A stretch of 64,000 bases of DNA from Altererythrobacter rubellus (GCF_030284385.1 NZ_CP127221.1:1860001-1924000); one strand, 5' to 3'; positions 53,920 through 63,672 are shown, numbered from the stretch's first letter. The notes: generated by a model not told the origin, from the sequence alone. Program-made: numbers and translations.

Positions 53920-55842
53920 TTAAATCTCTACCTGGCTACCCAGCTCCACCACGCGGTTGGTGGGCAGTTTGAAGAAATCCATCGCAGTCGCCGAGTTTCG
54001 TAGCATCCAGGCAAAAATCTTCTCGCGCCAGATCGGCATGCCCGGCTTGTCAGACGGAAGCAGCGTCTGCCGGCTCAAGAAGAAGCTCGTCTGCATCATG
54101 TCAAACTCGCCGCCGCACTGCTCCATCTGCTTCAAGCCCGCTGGAACGTCGGTTTTCTCCATGAAACCATAGTGCAGGATGGCGCGATAGAAGCCGTCAC
54201 CTATATCGTGATATTCACAGCGTTCGCCCGGATCGACATAGGGCACTTCCTCGATATTGACCGTCAGGATCACCACGCGTTCATGTAGCACCTTGTTGTG
54301 CTTGATATTGTGCAGCAGCGCGGACGGTACGCCGTTGGTGCTCGAGGCCATAAAGATCGCCGTACCAGGCACCCGCACCGCAGAGTTCTTAGCTGACTTG
54401 GCAAAGATCTCCATAGGCAGGCCGCCCTCGGCCATCTGTGCGCGCATCAGCTTGCGCCCGCGCGCCCAGGTCGTCAGCAACGTAAAGGCAATGAAACCGA
54501 CCATCAATGGGAACCAGCCCCCATCGGGAACTTTGGTGAGGTTTGCCGCGAAATAAGCACCATCCACGATCAGGAACAGGGCGACTACGGGGCCCGCGTA
54601 CCACCACTTCCATTTCCATACCCCGACCAGCAATACCGCCATCAGCAGCGTATCGATCGTGACTGCACCGGTCACCGCAATACCGTAGGCGCTGGCGAGA
54701 GCGGACGAACTCTGGAACGTCAGCACGAGGATGATAACCGCCACCATCAGCGCCCAGTTCACGACCGGAATGTAGATCTGGCCGCCTTCCGTTTCGCTGG
54801 TGTGGCGCACATTCAAACGCGGCATGAAGCCCATCTGGATCGCCTGGTGGGTGATGGAGAACGCACCGGAGATAACCGCCTGGCTGGCGATGAAGGTGGC
54901 GACAGTTGCCAGGATCACCAATGGCAAGCGCCATTCTTCGCTGGCGAGCAGGAAGAACGGATTGCGCACCACTTCTGCGGCCTGTTCAGGCGGCAAGCCT
55001 GCGATCATCGCGCCTTGCCCGAAGTAGTTGAGCAGCAGGCACGGCATCACAAAACCGAACCAGCTCAAGCGCATCGGACCGCGCCCGAAATGGCCCATGT
55101 CCGAATAGAGCGCTTCAGAGCCTGTCACCGCGAGCACCACCGCGCCAAGCGCCAGGAACGCCACCACGCCGTCTGTCACGAAAAACATCACCGCATAATA
55201 GGGGTTGAGCGCCCACAGAATGTCGGGGTTCTGGACTATCTGCCATCCGCCCAGGCCGGCAATAACCGTGAAATAGACGATCATAACGGGCGCAAACAGC
55301 GCGCCTACCTTGGCGGTCCCGCGTGCTTGCAACATGAACAGGAACACCAGCAAACCCAGCGCAATCGGGATAACAAACGGCTGTAGTCCAGCGTCAACCA
55401 CGGTCAGACCTTCGACCGCTGACAAGACCGAGATCGCAGGCGTAATCATACTGTCGCCGTAGAACAGCGATGTCGCAAACACCCCAAGCAGAACGACCAA
55501 CCAGCCGTAGCTTGACTTGCCGATATGCCGCGAAAGCAAAGCGACCAGTGCGAGCGAACCGCCCTGCCCCTTGTTATCGGCCCGCATCAGGATGGTGACA
55601 TACTGGATCGCCACAACCAGCAGCATGGACCAGAATATCAGGCTGACGACCCCCAGCACATGCATCCGGTCAATTGCAATATTGGCCGTACCGGCAAATG
55701 TCTCACGAAAGGCGTAAAGCGGGCTGGTACCGATATCGCCAAAAACGATACCGATAGCGCCCACAGCCAGCGCGGTTTTGGACGCACTGTGTGACTTTCC
55801 ACCCGTTGGTGGCTGATGTGCTGGCGCTGCTGCTTCGCTCAT
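53920..55842 (-). CDS. kup: Low-affinity potassium transporter Kup
   Basis: Proton-coupled K+ uptake system. It is 640 residues from the ATG at 55842 ([20 protein letters not shown]); the ATG at 55905 would add 21 residues and cannot be excluded. Twelve membrane helices are apparent. Signature segments: [52 protein letters not shown]. The C-terminal cytoplasmic domain ends in [13 protein letters not shown]. The gene is followed on the left by the small unknown and preceded by the ccm operon with a gap of about 130 bp. Confidence 0.95.
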   Translation of the reverse strand: MSEAAAPAHQPPTGGKSHSASKTALAVGAIGIVFGDIGTSPLYAFRETFAGTANIAIDRMHVLGVVSLIFWSMLLVVAIQYVTILMRADNKGQGGSLALVALLSRHIGKSSYGWLVVLLGVFATSLFYGDSMITPAISVLSAVEGLTVVDAGLQPFVIPIALGLLVFLFMLQARGTAKVGALFAPVMIVYFTVIAGLGGWQIVQNPDILWALNPYYAVMFFVTDGVVAFLALGAVVLAVTGSEALYSDMGHFGRGPMRLSWFGFVMPCLLLNYFGQGAMIAGLPPEQAAEVVRNPFFLLASEEWRLPLVILATVATFIASQAVISGAFSITHQAIQMGFMPRLNVRHTSETEGGQIYIPVVNWALMVAVIILVLTFQSSSALASAYGIAVTGAVTIDTLLMAVLLVGVWKWKWWYAGPVVALFLIVDGAYFAANLTKVPDGGWFPLMVGFIAFTLLTTWARGRKLMRAQMAEGGLPMEIFAKSAKNSAVRVPGTAIFMASSTNGVPSALLHNIKHNKVLHERVVILTVNIEEVPYVDPGERCEYHDIGDGFYRAILHYGFMEKTDVPAGLKQMEQCGGEFDMMQTSFFLSRQTLLPSDKPGMPIWREKIFAWMLRNSATAMDFFKLPTNRVVELGSQVEI

Positions 55843-55969
55843 ATCAAACGGATTTCCCGCTTTCCCGGTACTGCCCTCACGAGCCTGACTCGCGATCCCG
55901 AACATGCCCCCTGTGGCACAAGGCGGCGGCGCTTAGCACTGCGCTTCGCCCCCTGCAAGCCGCTGCGCG

Positions 55970-56659
55970 CTACTCTTCGACCACCTGCGCGCGTTGTTCA
56001 GCGGCATCTTGCGCTTCCATCATACGCCGCATGCTGTCCATTTGCGCTATCAACTGGTCCAATCCGGCCAAGCGAAACTCCAGATCTTGCCGCCAGGGCG
56101 CATCTTCCGGGCTGCGCTCCAGCAGTTCGGCCCACACGCGCCGCGCATCTTCTGGCTGTCCTGATCGCAGAAACGCCATACCCAGAAAATAGCCCGCGCC
56201 GGGATGCTCCGGGAAGGCTTCCTGCGCCTTGCTGAACGCGGCAATTGCGGGCGGCGTTACCTGACCCTCAGCATGTTCGACCAAAGCAATCGCCAATGCG
56301 AGCCAGGTTTCTGCGTCATTAGGATAATCCTTAATCGCATTGCGCAAGAAACCAGCCGCTTCCTCATACCGGCCTTGGCGCGCATAACCATCTGACGTCA
56401 CCAGATGGCTCGGAGGCGGCGAACCATCATCGAATAGGCTACGCCGCGCTTGCACCAGTTGCTCGCCTGAGCGCATTTGCTCTGCGCCTGCCGCCTTGGG
56501 TGCTGCGGGCTTTCCTGGAGAGCCGAACGTTCCATATCCGGCCAGGCCGAATATCAGCACCGCCGCGAACAACATCCAACCTTGCTTCGGCAGCCGCAAG
56601 ACCAGAATTGCAGTCAACATCGCGGCTATACCAAGCAGTAAAATGGGCATCCAGGCCAT
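55970..56659 (-). CDS. ccmI: Cytochrome c biogenesis protein CcmI (TPR protein)
   Basis: Apocytochrome c chaperone of the system I haem-lyase complex. It is 229 residues with two N-terminal membrane helices (about 5-20 and 28-46) and a periplasmic TPR domain (GRYEEAAGFLRNAIKDYPND, then AEGQVTPPAIAAFSKAQEAF and PGAGYFLGMAFLRSG). The ATG overlaps the last base of the ccmH stop. It is the last gene of the ccm operon. The C-terminal MDSMRRMMEAQDAAEQRA is probably a coiled coil. Confidence 0.88.
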   Translation of the reverse strand: MAWMPILLLGIAAMLTAILVLRLPKQGWMLFAAVLIFGLAGYGTFGSPGKPAAPKAAGAEQMRSGEQLVQARRSLFDDGSPPPSHLVTSDGYARQGRYEEAAGFLRNAIKDYPNDAETWLALAIALVEHAEGQVTPPAIAAFSKAQEAFPEHPGAGYFLGMAFLRSGQPEDARRVWAELLERSPEDAPWRQDLEFRLAGLDQLIAQMDSMRRMMEAQDAAEQRAQVVEE

Positions 56660-57105
56660 CAATCATCGCCCTCGTCGAGAATCTGGTCCAGTCCGCCGAC
56701 CGATTTACGGCCGATCCGCCGCCACAGAATTGCGCCTGCGACTAGCAAGAGCAGCAGGGGGATTGCGAACAAAGGCCAAGTCGAACTCGTCACACGCGGC
56801 GCATAGCTGACATAGTCACCATAGCGATCGATCAACCACTGGCGGATTTCTTCGGGTTCCTGACCCGCCGCGATTCGTGTGCGCACCTGATGGCGCATAT
56901 CGCCCGCCATTGGGGCATCGCTGTCTGCAATCGACTGGCTTTGGCATTTCAGGCAACGCAGGGATTCCATCAGCGCGACCGCCTCGGCTTCCTGCGCGGG
57001 GTCTTCCAACTGTGTGTAGGCATAGGGCGCAGGCGGCAAGTCATCCTGCGCCGCCAATGGCAGCGAAAGGCTGACTATTGCGAGAAGTGGCAGCACGCGC
57101 TTCAC
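56659..57105 (-). CDS. ccmH: Cytochrome c maturation protein CcmH
   Basis: Membrane-anchored thioredoxin-like reductant of apocytochrome c. It is 148 residues: a signal peptide (MKRVLPLLAIVSLSLPLAA), the redox motif LRCLKCQSQSIADSDAPMA near residue 50, the helical GQEPEEIRQWLIDRYGDYV, and a C-terminal membrane helix (PLFAIPLLLLLVAGAILW). It overlaps ccmG by four bases and ccmI by one. Confidence 0.95.
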   Translation of the reverse strand: MKRVLPLLAIVSLSLPLAAQDDLPPAPYAYTQLEDPAQEAEAVALMESLRCLKCQSQSIADSDAPMAGDMRHQVRTRIAAGQEPEEIRQWLIDRYGDYVSYAPRVTSSTWPLFAIPLLLLLVAGAILWRRIGRKSVGGLDQILDEGDD

Positions 57106-57626
57106 GATGCGTCCTCCAGGATTTCCAACAATCGCCGGACATCGCGCGCGCGAACATCGCCAATGTGCTGGTGAATGATATTGCCTTCCCCGTCTATCAC
57201 GAAGGTCTCAGGCACTCCGGACGAACCGATTTCGAGTTGTACTGCGGAGATTTCATCTGCGCCAATGCGGGTATATGGATTGCCGTGGGTCGCAAGAAAT
57301 TCATCTACGTCTTCACGCTTGTCACGAATGGCCACACCGATAATCTCGACGCCTTCTTCCTTGAGGCTTTCCAGATGCGGAGCTTCCGCAATACACGGCA
57401 AGCACCAACTGGCCCAGATATTGAGAAGCTTGGGCTTTCCGTCCTTGAAATCGGCAGTGGTCACACCAGGGCGGGTCTCGCTCGCCGCTGGCAGCTCGAA
57501 TTCTGGCAAGGCCCGCCCGATCATGGTCGATGGAATGAATTCGTCTTTGGGCTGAAACAGTTGATATCCCGCAACGCCCACGAAGAACGCAAACAGCATT
57601 AACGGGACCCATAATGTCCAACGCAT
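57102..57626 (-). CDS. ccmG: Thiol:disulfide interchange protein CcmG (DsbE)
   Basis: Periplasmic thioredoxin that keeps the apocytochrome haem-binding cysteines reduced. It is 174 residues with an N-terminal anchor (WVPLMLFAFFVGVAGYQLF). The active site is WASWCLPCIAEAPHL near residue 74, and the cis-proline segment is GVPETFVIDGEGNI. It overlaps ccmH by four bases and ccmF by one. Confidence 0.95.
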   Translation of the reverse strand: MRWTLWVPLMLFAFFVGVAGYQLFQPKDEFIPSTMIGRALPEFELPAASETRPGVTTADFKDGKPKLLNIWASWCLPCIAEAPHLESLKEEGVEIIGVAIRDKREDVDEFLATHGNPYTRIGADEISAVQLEIGSSGVPETFVIDGEGNIIHQHIGDVRARDVRRLLEILEDAS

Positions 57627-59617
57627 TACGCTGGCCCTCCTGCCGGTGCCGCACCATTTTCAACGCGAAGCGCCGCCATATCGGCACGCTCGTCAGCTTC
57701 GCGGGCAAGCCTTTGGCGGCGCCGGATATCGCTGGAAAGACGCCCGATGATTGAAAGCGTACCGCCCAAAGCAATCAGCAACCCGCCGTACCAGATCAGC
57801 GTGACCAGCGGCTTCCACCACAGCCGCAATTGCCATCTTCCGTCCGGAGACGGCGCGCCCACCACCGCATAAAGCTGCCCATCCCAACGCGTCAGCAACG
57901 CGCTTTCCGTAGTCTGCTGAACAGGTGCCCAGAAATGGCGCGACTGAGGGTTGAGAACTACAGGCGCTCCATCGCCGCGCTGCGCCGTGATCCGCGCTTC
58001 CACCGCTGTCCAATTTGGCCCGGCGATCGGGTCGACACTTTCCAATGTGATGGTGAAGCCTGAAAGCTGTGTCGCTTCGCCCGGTGCGACCGCAACCAGC
58101 TTCTCATCCGTAAATGCGCTTTCACTCGCCATTCCCAGCAGGGCAACTGCAATGCCGAAATGCGCAATGACCATGCCCCATGTCGCTAAGGGGACGCGCA
58201 GGAGATTGCGCCCGCGCAACGGCATGAAGCTCGCCACGCCCAAGCCCACAGCGAACGCCAGACCCAGCAGCGGCAGTACGCCGATATCGGATGTGAACAG
58301 CACGATTGCCAGTGCAGCCGTAACGACAAGAACCGTGACAATAGCGATCGGCAATTTGATGCGATCAATATTGTCTTCGCGCCAGCGCAGCATCGGGCCA
58401 ACGGCCATCACCGCCAGCATCGGAATGGTGAAGATCGCGCCGACCGGATTGAAATAGGGCGGGCCGACAGACACACGCACATCAAATGCTTCCGTAAGAA
58501 GCGGGTAAAGCGTCCCAAGCAACACAATTCCGAGGATCGCAGACAGCATCACATTGTTGAACACCAGTGCGCCCTCGCGGCTGACCAGAGCGAAACGCTG
58601 GCCCTCTGAAACGCTGCCCGCGCGCAAGGCAAACAGCAGCAACGCACCGCCGATGTAAAGGCACAAGAGAGCGAGGATAAATGACCCGCGTTCAGGATCG
58701 ACAGCGAAGGCATGAACGCTGGTCAGGATGCCCGAGCGCACAAGAAATGTACCCAACATCGACATGGAGAACGCCACAACGCCCAGCATGATCGTCCAGG
58801 CACGTAAAGCATCGCGAGCGGCCAGAACGCTGGCCGAATGCAGCAAAGCGGTCGCAGCGAGCCAAGGCATTAGTGAAGCGTTCTCGACCGGATCCCAGAA
58901 CCACCAGCCACCCCAGCCAAGCTCGTAATAAGCCCAATATGATCCGGCTGTGATACCCAGGGTGAGAAACACCCACGCACCCAGCACCCATGGGCGCATT
59001 ACGCGTGCAAATTCCGGGTTTACCTGACGTGTCAGCAGCGCGCCCACCGCAAAGCTGAACGCGACCGACAGTCCGACATAGCCCATGTAGAGCGTAGGTG
59101 GGTGGAAAGCCAAGCCGATGTCTTGCAACAATGGATTTAGTCCATTCCCCTCGACGGCAGGTGTTGCGAGCCGCTCAAACGGGTTCGAACTCAACAACAG
59201 AAACGCATAAAACCCAATGGCAACAAACCCTTGCGAGGCAAGCGTTGCCAGCATGGTCTTTTCAGGCAAGCGCCGTTCCAGCCACGCAATCAGAGCCCCT
59301 GCCAGTGCCATGACCGTGACCCACAGCAGCATCGAGCCTTCGTGATTACCCCAAGCGCCAGACAGCTTGAACATCATCGGCTTCATAGAATGAGAATTGG
59401 TCGCGACCAGCTTTACCGACAGGTCTGTAATCGCGAACACCCACAGCAGCATCGCAAAACTAAAAACTGCAAGGAAACCCTGCAAGATCGCGGCCGGCCT
59501 GACCAAGGCCGCCAACGGTGCATCCGGATTGCGTTGCGCAATCGCTCCGCCCACCAGCTGCAGGATCGCAAGCGCGGCGGACATCCACAGTGCGGCTAGG
59601 CCAAGCTCAGCGCTCAT
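57626..59617 (-). CDS. ccmF: Haem lyase subunit CcmF
   Basis: Large membrane subunit that attaches haem to apocytochrome c. It is 663 residues with about 15 helices. The WWD-type haem-handling region is visible: AWGNHEGSMLLWV near residue 90, then GWGGWWFWDPVENASLMPWL near residue 235. It starts three bases after the ccmE stop in the packed ccm operon. The C-terminal 30 residues are an Arg/Ala-rich tail. Confidence 0.96.
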   Translation of the reverse strand: MSAELGLAALWMSAALAILQLVGGAIAQRNPDAPLAALVRPAAILQGFLAVFSFAMLLWVFAITDLSVKLVATNSHSMKPMMFKLSGAWGNHEGSMLLWVTVMALAGALIAWLERRLPEKTMLATLASQGFVAIGFYAFLLLSSNPFERLATPAVEGNGLNPLLQDIGLAFHPPTLYMGYVGLSVAFSFAVGALLTRQVNPEFARVMRPWVLGAWVFLTLGITAGSYWAYYELGWGGWWFWDPVENASLMPWLAATALLHSASVLAARDALRAWTIMLGVVAFSMSMLGTFLVRSGILTSVHAFAVDPERGSFILALLCLYIGGALLLFALRAGSVSEGQRFALVSREGALVFNNVMLSAILGIVLLGTLYPLLTEAFDVRVSVGPPYFNPVGAIFTIPMLAVMAVGPMLRWREDNIDRIKLPIAIVTVLVVTAALAIVLFTSDIGVLPLLGLAFAVGLGVASFMPLRGRNLLRVPLATWGMVIAHFGIAVALLGMASESAFTDEKLVAVAPGEATQLSGFTITLESVDPIAGPNWTAVEARITAQRGDGAPVVLNPQSRHFWAPVQQTTESALLTRWDGQLYAVVGAPSPDGRWQLRLWWKPLVTLIWYGGLLIALGGTLSIIGRLSSDIRRRQRLAREADERADMAALRVENGAAPAGGPA

Positions 59618-59619
59618 TC

Positions 59620-60084
59620 TTAATCGACCACCGTATCTTCGGGCCGGTAGGCATTTTGATGTTCGGACATTTCCTGAAGCTCGCGCGGGACGTAGTTCTC
59701 ATCATGCTTGGCAAGCAAATTGTCCGCAATGAACACGCCCTTGGCATCCAGACTGCCCTCTGCGACCACTCCGGAATTTTCGACGAAAAGGTCGGGCAGA
59801 ATGCCTTTGTACATTACCGGAACGCGTGCGTCGCCCTGGTCAGTCACAACAAATGAAATGGTGATCCCATCAGGCTGCTTCTCGATCGAACCTTCAGCGA
59901 CCATCCCGCCAAGCCGAACGGCTTGTCCGACCGCGGGCGGGTCAGCCATCATCTGGTCAGGCAGATAGAAATAGTTCGCTTGATTGCGCAGCGCCCATGC
60001 GGCGAGCAATCCGGCAGCGACAATCGCCACCATCGCAAAGCTCACCAGCACTAATCGCTGATGTTTGGGTTTGATGCCGCTCAT
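59620..60084 (-). CDS. ccmE: Haem chaperone CcmE
   Basis: Periplasmic chaperone that covalently binds haem and hands it to CcmF. It is 154 residues with one N-terminal membrane helix (LVLVSFAMVAIVAAGLLAAW) and an OB-fold. The haem-binding histidine and tyrosine are in LLAKHDENYVPRE near residue 127. The start overlaps the ccmD stop by four bases. Confidence 0.96.
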   Translation of the reverse strand: MSGIKPKHQRLVLVSFAMVAIVAAGLLAAWALRNQANYFYLPDQMMADPPAVGQAVRLGGMVAEGSIEKQPDGITISFVVTDQGDARVPVMYKGILPDLFVENSGVVAEGSLDAKGVFIADNLLAKHDENYVPRELQEMSEHQNAYRPEDTVVD

Positions 60085-60221
60085 TTGCGCTTCACCTTAT
60101 CACGTATTGCCTCTGCGCGGCGCATGTCCCACCAGGCCCAAGCGACCATGCCAAGCGTTCCCGCAATGCCCACAGCATAGGCAGCGACAACAAAGTCCCA
60201 TTGATTGAGCGCCTCATACAT
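60081..60221 (-). CDS. ccmD: Haem exporter protein CcmD
   Basis: A 46-residue single-span protein that stabilises the haem-CcmE release complex with CcmABC. Read directly from the sequence: MYEALNQWDFVVAAYAVGIA, then a hydrophobic stretch to WAWWDMRRAEAI and a basic tail DKVKRK. The YEALNQWDFVVAAY start is typical of CcmD. It sits between ccmC (one-base overlap) and ccmE (four-base overlap). Confidence 0.9.
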   Translation of the reverse strand: MYEALNQWDFVVAAYAVGIAGTLGMVAWAWWDMRRAEAIRDKVKRK

Positions 60222-60943
60222 TACGCAATCTCCAGCGCCATGCGTCGAAGGCGGACTTCGGCTTGAAAGTCTGCCAGCAATGCGCGCATCCGCGCCAGCA
60301 CCACGCCGCCAAATAACAACGAGAAGCCCACCACTGCGAACGCCAAAGGCACAAGAAACGTGGGATCAATCGCGCTTTTCCCGATGGAAATGCTCGCAGG
60401 TTGATGCAGCGAGTTCCACCACACGACCGAGCGATTGATAATCGGAATATTGATCGCGCCGACAAGCCCGAAGATCGCGGCAATTCTCGGCGACACGCCC
60501 TCGCGCGCGACGGCTTGCGAAAGCGCGATATAGCCGAAGTAGAGAAACAGCAGCACTAGCATACTGGTAAGCCGACCATCCCATTCCCACCACGTACCCC
60601 ATGTTGGGCGCCCCCATATCGAGCCGGTGGCCAAACAAATCGCCGTGAAGACCATTCCCGGGACAGCCGCAGCGCGCGCTGAAATCGCGGCCAGTGGATG
60701 CTTCCAGACCAGATAGACAAGGCTGCTAATTGCAATGGCCGTCCAACCACCCATCCCGAGCCAGGCGCTCGGCACGTGGATGAATAGAATGCGCACCGTT
60801 TCGCCCATCAAGCGGTCAGGCGGGACATAGTACAAGCCCCAAACCAGGCTGATTGCCACCATGACCAACCCGCTCAGCAGCAAAAGCGGGGTTAGCCAGG
60901 CTGCTAGCTTGAGAAAACGGGTCGGATTGGCAAAGCCGTGCAT
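60221..60943 (-). CDS. ccmC: Haem exporter permease CcmC
   Basis: Membrane protein that loads haem onto CcmE. It is 240 residues with six helices. The WWD haem-binding motif is visible in GRPTWGTWWEWDGRLTSML, with flanking histidines in IHVPSAWLGMGGW and WNSLHQPASISIG. It is the first gene of the operon; no ccmA or ccmB precedes it, and leucine dehydrogenase lies 81 bp upstream on the same strand. Confidence 0.96.
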   Translation of the reverse strand: MHGFANPTRFLKLAAWLTPLLLLSGLVMVAISLVWGLYYVPPDRLMGETVRILFIHVPSAWLGMGGWTAIAISSLVYLVWKHPLAAISARAAAVPGMVFTAICLATGSIWGRPTWGTWWEWDGRLTSMLVLLFLYFGYIALSQAVAREGVSPRIAAIFGLVGAINIPIINRSVVWWNSLHQPASISIGKSAIDPTFLVPLAFAVVGFSLLFGGVVLARMRALLADFQAEVRLRRMALEIA

Positions 60944-61024
60944 TAACGAAGAGGTCCTTTAGGAGAGGGTATTACAGTGCCTCTCGCTCCTTGCAAGGCT
61001 GCAAATTTTCAAGTCCCGTTTCGT

Positions 61025-62056
61025 TCAACGCCCGATCAAGCGCTGCGCCATCTTGTCCGCCACCACGTCCGGCGTTTCGCCAGTGCTCTCGCTCTCTTGC
61101 CACACTTGTTCAAGGCGGTGGGGGATGCGATCAATCCGTGCATTGATCTCGCCATCACCGGCGTTGTCGATGTGGCGCAGAACGTTGATGATCCCACCTG
61201 CGTTGATGACATAATCGGGCGCGTAGAGGATACCGCGCTCTTGCAGCAGCTTTCCTTCGGTTCCTGTCGCCAACTGATTGTTAGCACCGCCTGCAACGAC
61301 TTTGGCCTTGAGCCCATCGATAGATCGCTCGTTCAGGATCGCTCCCAAAGCGTTCGGGCTGACGATATCGGCTTCTATGCCAAGGATCTCGTCAGTGCCC
61401 GCTATAGTTGCGCCAAGCTCCTCTGCCAGAGCGGCAGCGCGGCCGTGATTCACGTCCGAAAGAATCAACTGCGCGCCGTCTTCCGCAAGATAACGCGCCA
61501 TTCCGCCGCCAACGCTACCTACCCCTTGAACGGCGACACGCACCCCTTTGAGGTCATCTGTACCAAGCGCGCGCTTTGCCGCTGCTTTGATGCCCAAATA
61601 CACTCCGCGGGCTGTATATGGCCCCGGATCGCCGCCCTGGCCGGGAAGGCCCGCCACGTGCGATGTGTGCTGAGACAGGCTGACCATGTCATCCTGAGAC
61701 ATGCCGACATCTTGCGCGGTAATGTATTTTCCGCCCAGACCTTCCACCGCGCGCGCAAATGCTGCCAACATTTCCGGCGTCTTGGTGCGGTTGGCATCAG
61801 CCAGGATCACGGCTTTACCGCCACCGGCAGGTAGGCCGGCCATAGCGTTCTTATAGCTCATACCGCGGCTGAGGCGCAGCGCATCGCGCATGCCAGAGGC
61901 AGGATCGGCATAGTGCCAGAACCGCGTGCCGCCCGCCGCCGGGCCAAGATGTGTCGAGTGAATGGCAATAATACCGGACAGGCCCGATGCTGCGTCGCGC
62001 ACGAACACAACTTGTTCGTGATCATCAAAATCGGATTCATTCCAGAAAGCCGTCAT
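61025..62056 (-). CDS. Leucine dehydrogenase (Glu/Leu/Phe/Val dehydrogenase family)
   Basis: NAD-dependent oxidative deaminase of branched-chain amino acids. It is 343 residues from the ATG at 62056 (MTAFWNESDFDDHEQVVFVR); the longer frame runs into the tRNA-His gene. Seen: HSTHLGPAAGGTRFWHYA, the catalytic lysine region GMSYKNAMAGLPAGGGKAVI, the NAD-binding VAVQGVGSVGGGMARYLAED, and VAGGANNQLA. Length and sequence fit leucine dehydrogenase rather than hexameric glutamate dehydrogenase. Confidence 0.9.
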   Translation of the reverse strand: MTAFWNESDFDDHEQVVFVRDAASGLSGIIAIHSTHLGPAAGGTRFWHYADPASGMRDALRLSRGMSYKNAMAGLPAGGGKAVILADANRTKTPEMLAAFARAVEGLGGKYITAQDVGMSQDDMVSLSQHTSHVAGLPGQGGDPGPYTARGVYLGIKAAAKRALGTDDLKGVRVAVQGVGSVGGGMARYLAEDGAQLILSDVNHGRAAALAEELGATIAGTDEILGIEADIVSPNALGAILNERSIDGLKAKVVAGGANNQLATGTEGKLLQERGILYAPDYVINAGGIINVLRHIDNAGDGEINARIDRIPHRLEQVWQESESTGETPDVVADKMAQRLIGR

Positions 62057-62106
62057 TTGCCCATCCTTGTCTCGGGCAGCTTCACAATCGCGCTGAAGAG
62101 GAGAAA

Positions 62107-62184
62107 TGGGGCGATCGAGGGGTCTCGAACCCCCGACCTCCGGTACCACAAACCGGCGCTCTAACCAACTGAGCTACGATCGCC
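62107..62184 (-). tRNA. tRNA-His (anticodon GTG)
   Basis: A 78-nt cloverleaf with CCA encoded. The extra G at position -1 pairs with C73, the hallmark of tRNA-His. The acceptor stem is GCGATCG/CGATCGC, and the anticodon stem CCGG/CCGG encloses the GTG anticodon. The T arm is TCGGGGGTTCGAGACCCC-type. Confidence 0.95.
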
Positions 62185-62370
62185 ATATGCCCCGCCTCAC
62201 ATTCGCAAGTCGAGCCGCGCAAGCGGGGCTGATAAGCTTTGTGGCCGGATGGTCAAGACCGGCCTCAACGGGGGCGAGCCTGTTGCATAGCTCGGCCCAT
62301 TTGGGAAGCGAAAACTGCGCATTTCCCTGTTGAACGCAAGATTATTTCGCGCTTTCGCTGGGCCGCCCAA

Positions 62371-63021
62371 ATGCCTATCGTGCAATCCATGGCGGGACCG
62401 GGCGAATCTTCTACCGATCGACTCTTGGCAAAGGCGGGCATGCAGCGCGCGCCCTCCGCCAAGATAGAGCTGTTTCAGTGCCGGGACTTTCTTTCCGCTG
62501 AGCTGTGCGAAGAGCTGATCGCACTGATAGATGCAGGCCGCCGTCCCAGCACCATCGCTGACGATAATGGTGACAGCTATTTCCGCACCAGTGAGACTTG
62601 TGATCTTTCAGCGAGCGAACCTGCGGTGCAACGGTTGGAAGCCATGCTGTTAGAGTTGAACGGCATCGATCCTGCGCATGGAGAGCCGGTACAAGGCCAA
62701 CGCTATGCCGTGGGACAGGAATTTAAAGCACATACTGACTATTTCGCGCCCGACGGTCTGGACTTTCACAAGTTCTGTTCAGTCGCCGGGCAAAGAACCT
62801 GGACTTTCATGATCTATCTCAATGAAGTCGTCGCCGGAGGAGCTACACGCTTCAAGACGGTAGGCAAAACATTTCAGCCGGAGGCAGGCAAACTGCTCTG
62901 CTGGAATAACCGCCGCCCGGACGGCAGCGTGAACCCGAATACGCTCCATCACGGTATGAAAGTCCGCAAGGGCGTGAAATATGTGATAACCAAATGGTAT
63001 CGGGAGAAGGAGTGGGGTTAG
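62371..63021 (+). CDS. 2-oxoglutarate/Fe(II) oxygenase, prolyl-4-hydroxylase-like
   Basis: About 216 residues from the ATG at 62371; an ATG at 62389 is also possible, and the frame is open further upstream. The iron-binding facial triad is visible: HTDYF near residue 120 and HHGMKVRKGVKYVITKWY near residue 195. The latter also gives the lysine that binds 2-oxoglutarate. FMIYLNEVVAGGATRF is typical of prolyl-4-hydroxylase-like double-stranded beta-helix enzymes. The substrate is unknown. It is followed one base later by the broken TraR/DksA-type gene. Confidence 0.83.
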   Translation: MPIVQSMAGPGESSTDRLLAKAGMQRAPSAKIELFQCRDFLSAELCEELIALIDAGRRPSTIADDNGDSYFRTSETCDLSASEPAVQRLEAMLLELNGIDPAHGEPVQGQRYAVGQEFKAHTDYFAPDGLDFHKFCSVAGQRTWTFMIYLNEVVAGGATRFKTVGKTFQPEAGKLLCWNNRRPDGSVNPNTLHHGMKVRKGVKYVITKWYREKEWG

Positions 63022-63022
63022 A

Positions 63023-63337
63023 ATGAGCGACTACACGGATATGGCAGAGAAGCTGCGCAAGCGGCTTGATGACTTGCTAGAGCGAACAGAAGTGATCGAA
63101 GATGATTTGCGTCATCCGCTTGATGCTGACTGGAGTGAGTAAGCGGTTGATCTGGCAGATGACGAGGCGCTCGAAGGAGTCGACGACGTTCTGCGTGCGG
63201 AAATCCAGCAGATCAGGCTGGCGTTGCTCAGGATCGAGAACGGCACATACGGAACTTGCTCCAAATGCGGAAAGGACATCCGCCGCGAACGGCTCGAAGC
63301 GCGGCCGATCGCGACACGGTGTATCGATTGCGCCTAG
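63023..63337 (+). pseudogene. TraR/DksA-type zinc-finger gene interrupted by one stop codon
   Basis: From the ATG at 63023 the frame reads MSDYTDMAEKLRKRLDDLL, and on to HPLDADWSE, then TAA at 63140-63142. It then continues in the same frame as AVDLADDEALEGVDDVL, and ends with the zinc finger CSKCGKDIRRERLEARP and CIDCA at 63337. The uninterrupted protein would be about 104 residues, a normal length for small DksA relatives that modulate RNA polymerase. The stop replaces what is probably CAA (Gln in DWSEQAVDLADDE). A sequencing error is an alternative. Confidence 0.82.
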
Positions 63338-63354
63338 CGCCCGCGCCAAATGCG

Positions 63355-63380
63355 AAAAAGGCGGCCCTATGGACCGCCTT
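63355..63380 (-). terminator. Terminator for rpmE (minus strand)
   Basis: AAGGCGG pairs with CCGCCTT around a short loop. On the minus strand the stem is followed by TTTTTCGC, giving a standard terminator 68 bp after the rpmE stop. On the plus strand the T-run is poor (CTCTAT), so it serves rpmE primarily but may also stop readthrough from the left. Confidence 0.75.
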
Positions 63381-63447
63381 CTCTATCCGGCATGCCAACG
63401 GATTGGGGTCGGAAAACTTGTGAAGCCGCTTATTTTTTAAGCGCCCT

Positions 63448-63672
63448 TTACTTCTTAAGGGAAAGCCCGCCGAAGCGCTTGTTGAACGCTGCCACACGGC
63501 CGCCTTCTTGAATCTGCTGCTTGCCGCCGGTCCATGCCGGGTGGCTGGTCGGGTCGATTTCGAGCGCGAGCGTGTCGCCTTCTTTGCCCCAAGTCGAGCG
63601 TGTCTGGAATTCTGTGCCATCGGTCATCTTGACCGTGATCATGTGGTAGTCTGGGTGCCCTTCGGCTTTCAT
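63448..63672 (-). CDS. rpmE: 50S ribosomal protein L31
   Basis: A 74-residue ribosomal protein, [19 protein letters not shown], then [19 protein letters not shown], and the conserved [18 protein letters not shown] end. It has no cysteine, so it is the zinc-independent type found in sphingomonads, in contrast to the four-cysteine E. coli RpmE. A good ribosome binding site (AAAGGA) precedes the ATG. It has its own terminator. Confidence 0.93.
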   Translation of the reverse strand: MKAEGHPDYHMITVKMTDGTEFQTRSTWGKEGDTLALEIDPTSHPAWTGGKQQIQEGGRVAAFNKRFGGLSLKK

